Notes under the pieces: model-generated
The model's input: only the letters and a program-made list of their open reading frames with translations
What the model was told of the DNA's origin: nothing
The model's database searches: none
Position numbers and translations under genes: made by a program
In this document: positions 45,708 through 56,400 of the stretch, in pieces
Layout: each line of letters opens with the position of its first letter
Numbering within the stretch: position 1 is the stretch's first letter
Origin: Takakia lepidozioides
Taxonomy: Eukaryota > Streptophyta > Takakiopsida > Takakiales > Takakiaceae
Direction of reading: 5' to 3'
Length of the DNA stretch: 64,000 nt
NCBI GenBank assembly: GCA_030704615.1
Contig: CM060734.1
Location: 35,046,042 to 35,110,041 of the forward strand

Positions 45708-45940
45708 TTGTTATCCAAGAGAGCCACCTCTGGGATAATCATGACAGCGCATGTCATGTACCTTATGGGCTAGGATACACCTGTCATTTTACCATTGTAA
45801 TGCCAATTTTGCATACTGATATGTAAATTTGCTGCAGATTAGTCCTTCGTAGAAACTCATTCATCGTGACTCATAGGGGAACTATCTTGTTCCATTCATC
45901 CCATGTAGTCCTGGGATCAAATCCCGCAGCATCTTTAGAT
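45708..45940 (+). repeat. Unoccupied paralogue of the transposon target
   Basis: The stretch carries both halves seen at 38230-38392 and 45327-45420, joined as CATTCATCGTGACTCATAGG with one ATCGTG. It therefore represents the target before insertion. Around it, TTAGTTCAGATAAGTCAGGC recurs at about 45481 and 45571. Confidence 0.8.
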
Positions 45941-46169
45941 CACATAATGGTCAAGTCAGGTCTTATCTCATTTTAGATAAGCGAGACCATTGCATATCTT
46001 AAAAATGTTTTTACACATATAAACTACCCCAGTTTTCTTAAAAAAATTAATAGGTAAACTGCAGCATTAGGATTGCAGAGAGGGAGAGATCAAGAAACAA
46101 CAAAAAAAAAAAAAAAAAAGGGTGGGGGAGGGAGTGACTGAGCAGCTGCTAATTGGCCAGTTCTATCAG

Positions 46170-46420
46170 TGTTGATTTCCTGTTTTTCATCCATACCAGA
46201 TGAATTTTGGCAATGTTTCATCCATCCTCTAACAATTTTTCATCCATACCGGATGAGCTACCAAGGGGGACACTGAATTACCTCTAGGATGAGTTTTGAT
46301 TTTTCATTCCTCTTTTATTGACTTTCATCCATACCGGATGAGTCACCAGAGAATGAGGAATTACCTCTATGGGGGTTGCCACTGACATCATGTTTTTCAT
46401 CCATACCAGACAAATTTATG
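46170..46420 (+). repeat. Dispersed short palindromic motif TCATCC-N4/5-GGATGA
   Basis: TTTTTCATCCATACCGGATGA or a close variant occurs four times, at about 46186, 46239, 46322 and 46396, each able to fold on TCATCC/GGATGA. Weaker copies lie at 46910-46975 and at 53203-53270. The repeats are irregularly spaced at about 50-80 bp. Confidence 0.6.
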
Positions 46421-46529
46421 TTTTTATGGTACCACGTGGTAGAACTACTCCTGGACCCACCAATGCTTTAGTTCAATGGAAGAACTGGTTTTTTTCAGGT
46501 CACAATTTTCGCACTACATTAGTCTATGT

Positions 46530-46640
46530 CCCCTTGTGTGGCCTGATAAAAGTTTTTACCAAGTGGACAGAGGCTAAGGCGGTTAAGAAGGCCAACGCAC
46601 AGGTAACTGCTTATTTCATTTGTGAGTATATCTAGAATAG
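46530..46640 (+). pseudogene. Short gypsy integrase fragment
   Basis: The translated piece FTKWTEAKAVKKANAQVTAY FI matches the FxDxxTKWxEAxAxxxA segment of Ty3/gypsy integrase cores. No other pol blocks flank it. Confidence 0.6.
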
Positions 46641-48199
46641 AGAATGGAGCTGCATGAAAAATGTAATATAGAGATGGTAGGAGTATTATGCGGATAATGT
46701 GCAAATAAAGGGAGCCGACAATTACTTAAATGCTCTCATTACAAACAGGTACGTAAATATTTATAGCTATTTTTTTTTTTTTAGCATATGTCGGTAGGGC
46801 AATGTCAATTTGGCATTGACAACCTTGACAAATTAGTGCGTTGAATTACCTGTGAGGATGTAAACCGTTGTCGTGGATGTTATTCCTATTTTTTCATTCT
46901 GCTGATGGATTTTTCCAATGGATGAGCTCATGGATGATATTTTTTCTCTGTCATCTAGACCGGATGATGTGTACAGCTGTTTATGGCCCTGAACTGATCT
47001 TAACTACCCCTAATTATGGTTAATTACGGTGTGAAACCCTAACTCTTACCCTAAAACCTAATTTTTAACCTAGCTACGGATGAAATCCGTCGGGTTTGAG
47101 GGATGTTATGTTTATTGTTCATCCTGCGCGGATTAAAAATTGGGCAAATGCCCTATGTCGTCTCTCCCGCCATCAAAAGCACGACTCGTGCTTCTGAGCT
47201 CGCGGGGAGAGCAATATGGCGTCTGCGTTTTTGTTACTGCCCTGTTTGCTGCATCATACCCGTGCTGGGCAATCTCATGGGGATGCGCAATGGTGGCGCT
47301 TGGTCTCTCTTGCATGCGGGAGACAATGTTGTGAATGCATCATCTTGTTCCCTCCTCCGACCTTTAATTTTTGCAGCGGCGCCTGTGTTGGGAAGTCTCT
47401 CTCCCTCTCTTTCTTAACCTTGCAAGCTTGCTTGTATGCCTCATTGCTTCTTTGCTTTGCTGGAGGCGACTTGCTGGTGGTAATGGCGCACAGCTCTCTT
47501 CGCCAATCGCTCAAGGTGCTTTTGGTGACTAGGGTTCCTTCTGTTTTTGTCTTCATCTCTTGCTTTTGAAGTTCTTAGTTGACATTGATGACAAGTGTGG
47601 GGATATGTGATTCACCTGGGGTTCCACAATCCTCACTAACTTGTTGGTTTTTTTGGGAGCTTGTGATGGGACCAGATGACGATTCCCACTTGCTTTGAAT
47701 TTTCTTGAGCATGCAGATGTGGATGTGGGCAGAGGAGCCCCTTGTCTTGTTGCGTCTTAATATGACTCATGATGACACCAGCCTCGATTTCGGCCCCTCT
47801 GCTCCTAGCCTGGCATGCTGCCGCTTCTGTAAGGCTTGTGTTTTGCTGCCGTCTATGGGGCATCTCAGTTTCAAAGGCCTGTTTTCTGAAGTTTTGCATC
47901 CAACCTTTACCTTGTCTTTGGATCCCTGACAGCAGATCCTGTGGATCACTAGGCTAAGTTACAAATTTGTGGCTCCAGAGGCTCTATGTTTTATGGGTAA
48001 GGCGTCAGTGGCCTTGTGTTTTATGCGACGAGGTGGCCTTGAATTTTATGGCAGCAGCCTGGTAAGGCACTGGCCGACATGTTTCCAGGCCTTCATTTGG
48101 TATACAGTGGATCACAGTGAAGTGCTTTTGCAAACCCTAGCATTAGCATATTGAAAAATGTGGTGGTAAACTTTCATGGACTCCAGCCAATGTTTTTGG
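46641..48199. other. Stretch without a recognised gene
   Basis: Frames at 47103-47569 and 47636-47957 overlap on both strands with no clear family. No repeat structure is evident except short homopolymers. Confidence 0.35.
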
Positions 48200-48925
48200 A
48201 CTTATCATGGCATCAAGCCCGTGACCTGCAATTTAAGAACCCAAGATAATTGCTTGACAGTGCATATCTTGATAAAATTATTGGCCAAGAGGGCCAGGTC
48301 TCGGGTACCCAAGATGCTTGCTTGAAGTGCATGTCTTGAATATGTAAAGTGACAGGCTGGTTTCACATACCCAAGATGCTTTGCTTTGTGCATGACTTGG
48401 TATATTTATGACTGGTATGGTAAATTGCTGCAATCTATTTTGTCATGCCGAAGTTGCTTGCTTGGATGCATGTCCTGAATCTGTAAAGTTGCAGGCCCAT
48501 TCATATACCCAAGATGTTTAACTTGATGCATATCCTGGTGTAAAAATGGTTGGTAAGGTAGGATGCAACAACCTATTTTGTCATGCCCAAGATGCTTGCT
48601 TGAATGTATGTCTTGAATCTGTAAAATGGCAGGCTGATGCACGTACCCAAGTTGTTTTGCTTGGTGCATGACCTAGGGTAGTAATGACTGGTCGGTCCAT
48701 ATACCCAAGATGCTTGGTAAGGTAGGCTAACGCAATCTGTTCCGTCATACCCAGGATGCTTGCTTAAAGTGCATGTCTTGAAGCTGTAAAATTGCAGGTT
48801 GGTTTCACGTACCCAAGATGTTTTGCTCTATGCATGTCTTATTGTAGTTGTGATACCAAATATTGGTATGAATGGCTGCAGCAGAACACAAGATGCTTGC
48901 TTACATGCATGTCTTGTTATCATGA
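48200..48925 (+). repeat. Satellite-like array of hairpin units, period about 137-141 bp
   Basis: The phrase AGATGCTTGCTTG, then TGCATGTCTTGAA, recurs at about 48313, 48454, 48591, 48755 and 48892. The 164-bp step contains a 27-bp insertion. Each unit also carries ACCCAAGATGTTTTGCTT, then TGCATGxCTTGG, and mostly AATCTATTTTGTCAT. Both phrases are imperfect palindromes (CAAGATGC ... GCATGTCTTG), so each unit can form two hairpins. A minus-strand frame with a 46-residue repeat exists only because the period is divisible by three. Confidence 0.85.
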
Positions 48926-49189
48926 TACGTACATAAACAAACCCCGCCCTCCCACCCTGTTTTATCATGAATGATTGGGTGATGTCAATTTGGAAGCCAT
49001 GACAAGAATGGAAGTGTTAGATGGTGCCCTGTTTTGGGCTGTTTATGTCTTTAATTGGCAATAACCCTAGGGGGTCTTGTCCATGTCTTGACATGACATG
49101 AATATCTTCCCACTCTCTCCCTCTCTTTTCTCTCCATATACTGGTTCAACACCGGAGCATGCGCAAATTACCTGTAAAATGTAGCCCTC

Positions 49190-50420
49190 ATCCTCTATAT
49201 ATATTATCTTAAGGCGGTTCTAGAAGGGGGCCCACCGCCTCATCCCCCTTCTGGAAAGCTCTAGAAGTATCCCACGTCCTACTTCTATGCTCGCCTCTAC
49301 ACTTGGCCTTACATTTCACCTATTCCAATGTCTGTGCCCTCCTACCCATTGGCCCCTCCAATGATCTCCTTTTTTTCGACCTTCAGGAACAGTCTTGCCA
49401 GGATTTGGGACCCTAGTCATCCATGTAGATGCTCCTTTTCGTCCGTAGTCTCTGTGAGATTGTGAATATGTACCCCAAGTTGTCCAAAAATAAAATCAAT
49501 GAAAGGCCCGAGGCCCTCTAGCACCTTGTTTGAACAAGGGTGACTAGTTGCAGACAGACTACTTGCCTCAACCACGCCGTCTGACACATTCATAAACTTC
49601 TCATGAACCGCCCTAAAACCAGATGGTTCTCACTCATTAATGTCGGCATCTACCAAAGGCTGGCCCCGGACATACCATACTGTCCCTCCCCCCCCCTGGC
49701 TCCTCCCTTGTGTTTGCCCCCACTCACCCTGCACCTGCCCCTCTCGGCTCTACCCTGACATTTTGTTTATCCAGGGCTTACCCATCAACGCCCCCCTACC
49801 CGCTTCGCCATCCCAAGATCTCACCATTCACTTTGAGATATCACATACTGCCATGATCGTTACCCAGCTTCCTCCACCTTAGACAAGAGACAAAAATATG
49901 CCCCACTTGTCGTTGTTATCGGCCAACACGGTTGGAACACTGACCCTCTATCTGTTATCACAGCCGGAACTAGAGGAGGTATCCATAATGCCAATATCAA
50001 TGCACTACACAAAACCTTTATATCCCTACCCCCCCAATCCACAAATGTTTTTAAAGCTATACACCTCATAGCGCTTCGCTCTCTCAAATTCATTATTACC
50101 TATAAGCGACAACTTGAATCCAACCCCTCTTCGTTATCCTAGGGTACACTAGGGTGCCCTAGGCACCGCTATCCTATGGTTACCCGATGTCCCCCGGACA
50201 CCTGTTTTCTTTATAAGGCCCACTCCCAAAAGGGGCAGTAGCCATGAGGCGAAGTGGCTCTTAGTTACGCTGGTTTCGACGTCCGGATCTTCTCTCTCTC
50301 TCTCTCAGGCGCCACATGGCTATTGCATGCGGGGTCTACTTGCACTCCATGCGCCGGACGTGGTTAGTCTTGTTGGTGACGGCTTTAGAAAGGGAATGTT
50401 CTAGAATGGAGATAGCATCA
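49190..50420 (+). repeat. LTR-like dispersed repeat
   Basis: A TATA-like CTATATATATTATC at about 49194 is followed about 300 bp later by AATAAAATCAAT (about 49488), the spacing of an LTR promoter and polyadenylation signal. Parts recur at 19600-19960 (inverted) and at 300-540. No LTR partner, primer site or pol frame is visible. The frames at 49640-50093 are proline-rich and unassigned. Confidence 0.35.
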
Positions 50421-50679
50421 GCTAGTGCCTCACTAGTTTAGTTCACGTTACTGAGCAACTCAAAATTTGCGCGAGTAAGAACGAGAGGAAGTAGAAAATA
50501 AGGTATGAGAGGAGTGAGGCCGACAACAAGGACCAAAATGAAGAGGGAGGTAGCGGTAGGGGAGGCTCATTGTGGGGTCATGGCGGTAGAGGCTGGTGGC
50601 AACTAAGACCAACAAGAGGAGGTTCAAGGCTTCAGGGAGGCTCAAGATACAATTTATTCTTTAGGTCCCTGGTTTTATG

Positions 50680-52899
50680 CAGTGTTGTACAAATATATCA
50701 TATACCCGGGTATACTACCCGACGGGAATATCAGGGTATAACCATTAAACTATAACCGGACCCGACGGTTTTACTCATCCGTCATTAGAATATAACCGAA
50801 GGCTGCTTACCCTTATCCTATACATAACCGGGGTGTTTGGGTGTGGATATACCCTGCCCCGGAGGGGGTAAGGATTAGCTCAAAGGTGGCGGGTAAATCA
50901 TCATTCCACCCTAACCCTTTCTCCAATTGGTTCCAGCCTTGCTCCCACCCTTTTGTAGGTAATCCACTCAACTGCCTCAGTTGGTCATTGATGGGCCCCA
51001 CCGCTTTGTACTCACCCTGTATTCAAGCTCGGCCAACCCCCAGTCTTTTGTGGTACTTACAAATCAACCCCTCTTGGGGCGCTTCCAAATAACTTGTGCT
51101 GGACACCCATGTCCTCTATACAAATCTTAGTTTTGGAGCCCATAAAGTTGTTATATTATGGGGAATACTAGAACGTGAGCGTGTGAGTTTGGGCTCACGT
51201 CACGTGGGCTCACAACCCAATCCAGCCGTGGACGGAATTGTGGAAGATGTTGGGCCTAATATCGTGGGTGCACACCTATATCCGTGGAGATATGTAACGT
51301 CCAAAAGGAAAATGCATTATTCAGAGACTTTGTTTCCCTATTTTCGAGGATATATATATGTACTGTGTATTCATTCCAATATCACCCTAACCCTATAACC
51401 ACGACGTTTCTTCCCTAGGCTGGCCTTGGGAGGGCTAAGGTCCCTTGCAAAGACACGAATCTTGCAAATGCCTCCGCGTACACTGACAGCTCAAAAGATG
51501 GGGGTGGGCTTGAAAGGAAGTCATTGTTTTGATCAGCCGAGAAAGGCGGGGTCGAACCCAGTGGTCTCTTGAACAGGAGCAGCCAAGTAGAAAACTTTAC
51601 TGACCAGCAAAAATGAATGGACTTGGAAGATGATCAGTGGAATTTAACTATCATGGAAATTGTTAACATTAACAATGACTTACTCACAATCAAGCATAAT
51701 TCGTAGACATAAAACATGTGCAAAATTTGAAATCTGATTGCATGATAGACTCAAGGCAAGAAATTATGTTTGTGTTGACGCAAGCATAATATCCATCCCA
51801 GTAAAACAAATGAAATAGAGCCAGCAGATGGCATCCGACACTCTGCTAGAAAGATGAACCCTGAAACTCAAAACAATTTGAACCATCAGCAAAGTGCGAG
51901 AGCGGAGGAAATTATGATTGCGTTGACGCAAGCATAATTTCTAGCTCCAAAAAACCAATTGAATCGCCCGTGAGATGGTGGCAGAATTGGGAAGAGAGCA
52001 ATGACATAGCAAAGAAATGAAAATATCCTACGAAGATGGCACCAGAGCAGTGGCAGGAGGCTGGTGATTATGCTTGCGTCAATCGCCAGGCCTCCTCAAA
52101 GGGAACTTTGTTATTAGGAAAAAAAAAAAAAAAAAAAAAAAAACTGGCTTTGAATTATGCTTTGCGTTGACGCAAGCAAAATTTGCAAGCCTCCTCAAGG
52201 GGAAGTTTGCGTGGGAAAAAAAAAAAAAAAAAAAAAACTGGCTTCAAATTATGCTTGTGTTGACGCAAGCATTAATTCTAGGCCTCCTCAAAGGGAACTT
52301 TGAAAAAAGAAAAAAGAAAAAAGAAAAAAGAAAAAAGAAAAAAGAAAAAAAGAAAAATTGCTGGGAGAGCTGGCTGGGAATTATGCTTGAGTGTATAATT
52401 CCCCAAACGGAACTTTGGAAAAGAAAAAAACAAGACTCTACCGGGTATAAGCACCATTTTTTCTATAACTCGCTATGTGGGCCCAAGATGACATGGCGGG
52501 GGTATGTGCTGATGTGGCGACGTTGTATGTGGGCTCACGCTGACCTGACGTGAGCGTGGGCTCACAGGCTATGCTCATGCCGTAGCGTCGCTGTTGTATG
52601 TAGGTTATCCCTCGAATTTTATCAATATTGCAAGCATTGTTGAGTATATCACTCGTATATCTTGAATATATAAATGGATAAACAATAAAAATAAAAATAT
52701 TTAAGTATACCCAATATTTAGGATTTTTACTATTTTTGGATACCTTTCAGATTCTACCAGCAGTAATATACCCTTATCCGGAGGGTAAATATTATCTTGA
52801 AAATATAGTATACCCGGACCCGGAGGGTAAGACAAAATAAATATTCTTCTTACCTGGGCCGGGAGGGTATGTTTAAAACAATATACCCGCACATCAGTG
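50680..52899. mobile_element. Non-autonomous hAT-like element, 2220 bp
   Basis: Flanks GTTTTATG at 50672-50679 and 52900-52907 are a perfect 8-bp target duplication. The ends read inward as CAGTGTTGTACAAATATA and CACTGATGTGCGGGTATATT, an imperfect hAT-type terminal repeat. Both subterminal regions (50700-50880 and 52690-52890) carry many TATACCC/GGGTATA and ACCCGGAGGGTA motifs, similar to those in the element at 32809-33530. The interior holds A-rich tracts and the palindrome array. No transposase is encoded. Confidence 0.82.
51762..52400. repeat. Array of perfect palindromes inside the hAT-like element
   Basis: ATGCTTGCGTTGACGCAAGCAT and variants occur at about 51765, 51912, 52069, 52155 and 52250, with a decayed copy at 52381. 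The last three units (period about 90-95 bp) also share CCTCCTCAAAGGGAACTTTG and a 17-24 base A-run or GAAAAAA repeat (52305-52345). The palindrome arms (TGCTTGCGT/ACGCAAGCA) are 9-10 bp with a 2-base centre. Confidence 0.85.
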
Positions 52900-53431
52900 G
52901 TTTTATGTCCCTGGTGAAAGTGGTGGTTGGGCACGAGGAGGGTGGAGGGTGGTGCTATACCTACAAGGGATTTCATGTGGAATGGTGAAATATATGCTGA
53001 TATTATGTTGCAGATGTCTATGTGACTATGATTTTTTCTTCCCATTCTTTAAAAAAAAATTCTTACATCCGCAACGGAGTTTGTGGTATGCCATTACGAC
53101 ACCATATGAGTCAAGGTGAATATATATATATATATGCACTCGTTGAAGCAGCAGGTAGATGGTCATCCGTAGACACATCATGGAAGGGCTGACTCTTATC
53201 TATGTTTTTCATCCATAGGCAAGCTTCTGTCATATCACAAGAGCTCATCCATTCCGAGTTTCATCCGGGTGTGCAGTGCCCGTTACCTGCGTGGCGTCTG
53301 AGAAATTGCAGAAGGGTCGGAGAGAGGGAGGGATTGATCGAGGATTTTGTGTAGAAGTGTGACGATTATGGTTGTTGGACAGGATTATAAACTTTGAAAG
53401 GAGTGGGTGTGGAATTCTTCGTGTTGGGTCG
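52900..53431. other. Upstream region of the first PRA1 gene
   Basis: No coding sequence. A short TA run lies at 53123-53135, and TCATCC/GGATGA-type motifs at 53203-53270 belong to the family seen at 46170. The stretch 53320-53430 is recognisably related to 59500-59610, so the tandem duplication extends into the gene leader. Confidence 0.4.
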
Positions 53432-56400
53432 ATGGAGTGGAGTAACGTGACAGCGGAGGAGCTGGTGGATGCACTGAAGGAGGTGGAATGGTCGACACCC
53501 CCGCGGCCGCTTGCAGAATTTTTCTCCAAGTTCACCACCCCCAAGACCCAGGCTAAATGGAATGGTCGCCTCAAATGCAACTTCTACTAGTAAGAATCCG
53601 ACCACGTGTTTGCATTTTTCTAGAGGTAGGAGAAGTTTGGCGTACAGCACATTCTCTCCAGAGTCGTGTTCAGAAAGGAAGAGTGACCAACAGCGAAAGA
53701 TTAAATCAATTTTCAAGCTTTGATTTGTTAAAATCAAGTTTGCTTTTCCCTGGGATTCAGCGTTCTTGAGAATCTCTAGGGTTTGTGAAAGCTGTCGATC
53801 ATTGCCACCGGGGTGGTTCAAGTTACTGTCACGGTACAACTCTTCTCAATACATTTTCTTCTGAGAGTTTACGAGGTTACATCTTTTTGCAGCTGGTAAT
53901 ATCTAGACCACAGCTCTCCGTCATCTTTGATATTCCAGCAATCCCTTGAAAGCGCCTCTCTAGGCGATCTTAAGCTTGATCTGATTGGTCAACCAATTCA
54001 CCTGGTGTACAAAGTGCCAACTGCTATTTCCTCGTGGATTTACCCGTCAAGTGCAAGCTTGCCTCTCTGCACCTTCACGGTTTCTCTCTGGTGTGAATGC
54101 TAGACTAGTTCCATAGAAACCCCGATAGGTTCTGAGACGTTTACTTGCTGGAATGGCACATCCAACATGAATAGGGTATAGTCAATGTGTACATGTACCT
54201 TGGGATCTCTAACGCTTGACAATGTTTTCAGAGCTTTCAATCTCACAAACTTTAGGGATTACCTCAATAACTGACATGTTTGGTGAACTATCTGTCTTGA
54301 TGTGTGCAGCTACCGCACAAACTACTTCATTCTTGTAACTCTCATTCTTGGTAAGAAGTTCATGCCTTGTGGGTATCTTGCACCCTAGAATGTTTGAGGA
54401 ATCAGCTTCGCTGTGATGTCGAGTGGTTGAGCATTGCAATTGGTCCTTGCCCTAACATATGTGTGGGCAGTGTCCTAACTAGATAAGCGATTAGTTTCCT
54501 TGAAAGGATTCAATAAGAATGCCGATTCTTGACTTCACTATTTTTTTTCACCCTGTAGTCGCAACACATGATGTGGACAGAGCTTGCTCCAGATTGTCCA
54601 CAGTACTGAATCCTTTGGTCAATGACTGATGTCTAAGGAGCTGAATTAGATCAGCAGCTATCCGTGTAGGAATGTGTGTCACAAACCAATACATCATTTG
54701 TTTTAACTCTCAACTGCAAGTTCAGAGTTACTAGGCTCTCATGTAGATACATGTTTGACCTCCTCTAAAGACCTCAGATTATTGATCAATGTCACATAAT
54801 GGTGTCTGACAATGGAATGTGTGGTTTGCATTTATTAGTGATTGGATTTATACGCAATCCTTTGGCGCTGGTGGGAGTGTTTTTTGCGGGTTTCAGCTTC
54901 GCTTGTTTGAATGATAGGTGACTCTTACTCTCCCAATTCACGTTGAGAGCGGAATGCATAACATGAATTTAAAAAGATGATCACCATTATCTAGTCTATA
55001 TTCGAAGAATAGCAGTTGTAGTTCTCGTAAGTGGCTGCAGATGCAATAGGATTACCACCCAAAGGTGATGATGATGTACTTCAGCTTACCCTTGCATAAT
55101 CTGCATGCCAAAATCCTGAACCCCACCCATCAGTCCGCACTTATGAAGTGTCCATCCCAGTAAAGTTACAGCTCCTCGCAATAACTTGGCAGGTCCCAGA
55201 CTGTTATCTGTTGGTAATAAGACAGGATCCTTTTTATGGATATAATTCTTATGATATTCTTCATGATAAATCTACAGGTATGACTTCCCTTTTCCTGGAT
55301 CCCTGTGACTGTTGGTACTTAAGCATTTATACTGCCAGAGCTGAGAGACAGCCTAATTCTGTCTCCTATGCCGTTCCCTCCCTTTCTCCCTGTTCTAACT
55401 ATTTATGGTGGGTTCAGTTTTGCAGTGTCATTTAGTGAAAACTTGACACGAGCAATTAGGCGGATATCGCCCCCTATTGCTGCCAAGTTGCGACCCCCCA
55501 TTACGTAAGCCTCAAAAGCACTTGTCTTATTTTTTCTCTCTCTCTCTCTCTCTCTCTCACCCCTGACAAAAGTAGTTTATGTCCTTTGAGTTCCGCTCTC
55601 AAACTGGGTGCGGGGTTAATGGCAAGAAGGCTACGGCAACTAAGATCTTACGAGTACATTCTCTCTCTCTCTGAAGTATAGTTTCGCCTTTATCCACTTG
55701 TCCGTCCTCACTGTGCTTCATGGCTAAACTGTAGAAATATGAGACCCAAATTGTGTTGTTTGAGCTCCTATAGTTGATTCCGAACTTTATTACAGGTTAT
55801 TTGTCCTTGCCTAGTACACTTAAATGATCAAAAATTTGATGTGTGAAGGGCAATAAATTGTGGTATGCGCAGGACAGGAACCCGAGGCAGGCCACTTAAA
55901 GGCACTGTCCATATCGGTGGCAGAGACCGTCGCTTTGTCGTTTTCTGCTTGATTACTGGTATGCCATCGTTAATCCATTCTAATGTGATTCATATCATAT
56001 TGAACTAGTGAATGTTGGACATGTCAGTGGATAAAAACCTGGCCGGTGGACCCTTTCAGTTCATACACCGATGCCTTGTGTTAATCATTGCAAGCATCCT
56101 GGCTGCAGGAAGTTGAGTTTGTCATCCCTTCTATTTAATTTTTGTGACAATGCACTGTGAATACATTGCAGACACTTCGGCTACTGCTTTCCAGCTGAGC
56201 AGATACCATTTTAGTTCAAATTGCAATGAGTATTCCAGACAAACTCTTCACTTCCTCATGACTCGGGCTTTGAGTAGGGTTTCCAGGATCTCGCAGTGGC
56301 TGAACGCCAGAGTCTCAACTGAGTGTCGCTCCTATGTGTCCCTGTTTCTGTCTCTCCCTCGTATTGTTCTGATTCATGCAATCTCTCTGGTTCTAAATCT

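Noticed and set aside
48406-48669. Minus-strand frame with a 46-residue repeated peptide
   Set aside because: It is the translation of a satellite whose period is close to a multiple of three; other units have stops and shifts.
52074-52553. A 159-codon plus-strand frame rich in Lys/Arg
   Set aside because: It is produced by A-runs and GAAAAAA repeats in the hAT-like element; the peptide is low-complexity and has no start context or homology.
51170-52565. Apparent inverted repeat with GTGAGC/GCTCAC motifs as a separate transposon
   Set aside because: The motifs (CTCACGTCACG and GACGTGAGCG) are short, do not align over a useful length, and no target duplication was found; they lie inside the better-supported hAT-like element.
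50671-52907. Nine-bp target duplication suggesting a Mutator-like element
   Set aside because: The flank GGTTTTATG can be read as 9 bp, but the extra G is also the last base of the element; the 8-bp reading fits the CAGTG/CACTG hAT-type ends.
55421-55430. Acceptor TTTTGCAG for PRA1 copy 1 exon 4
   Set aside because: It gives the wrong phase and an immediate stop; the acceptor GGTTCAG five to ten bases earlier gives LNDSFAVSFSEN, matching the family and copy 2.
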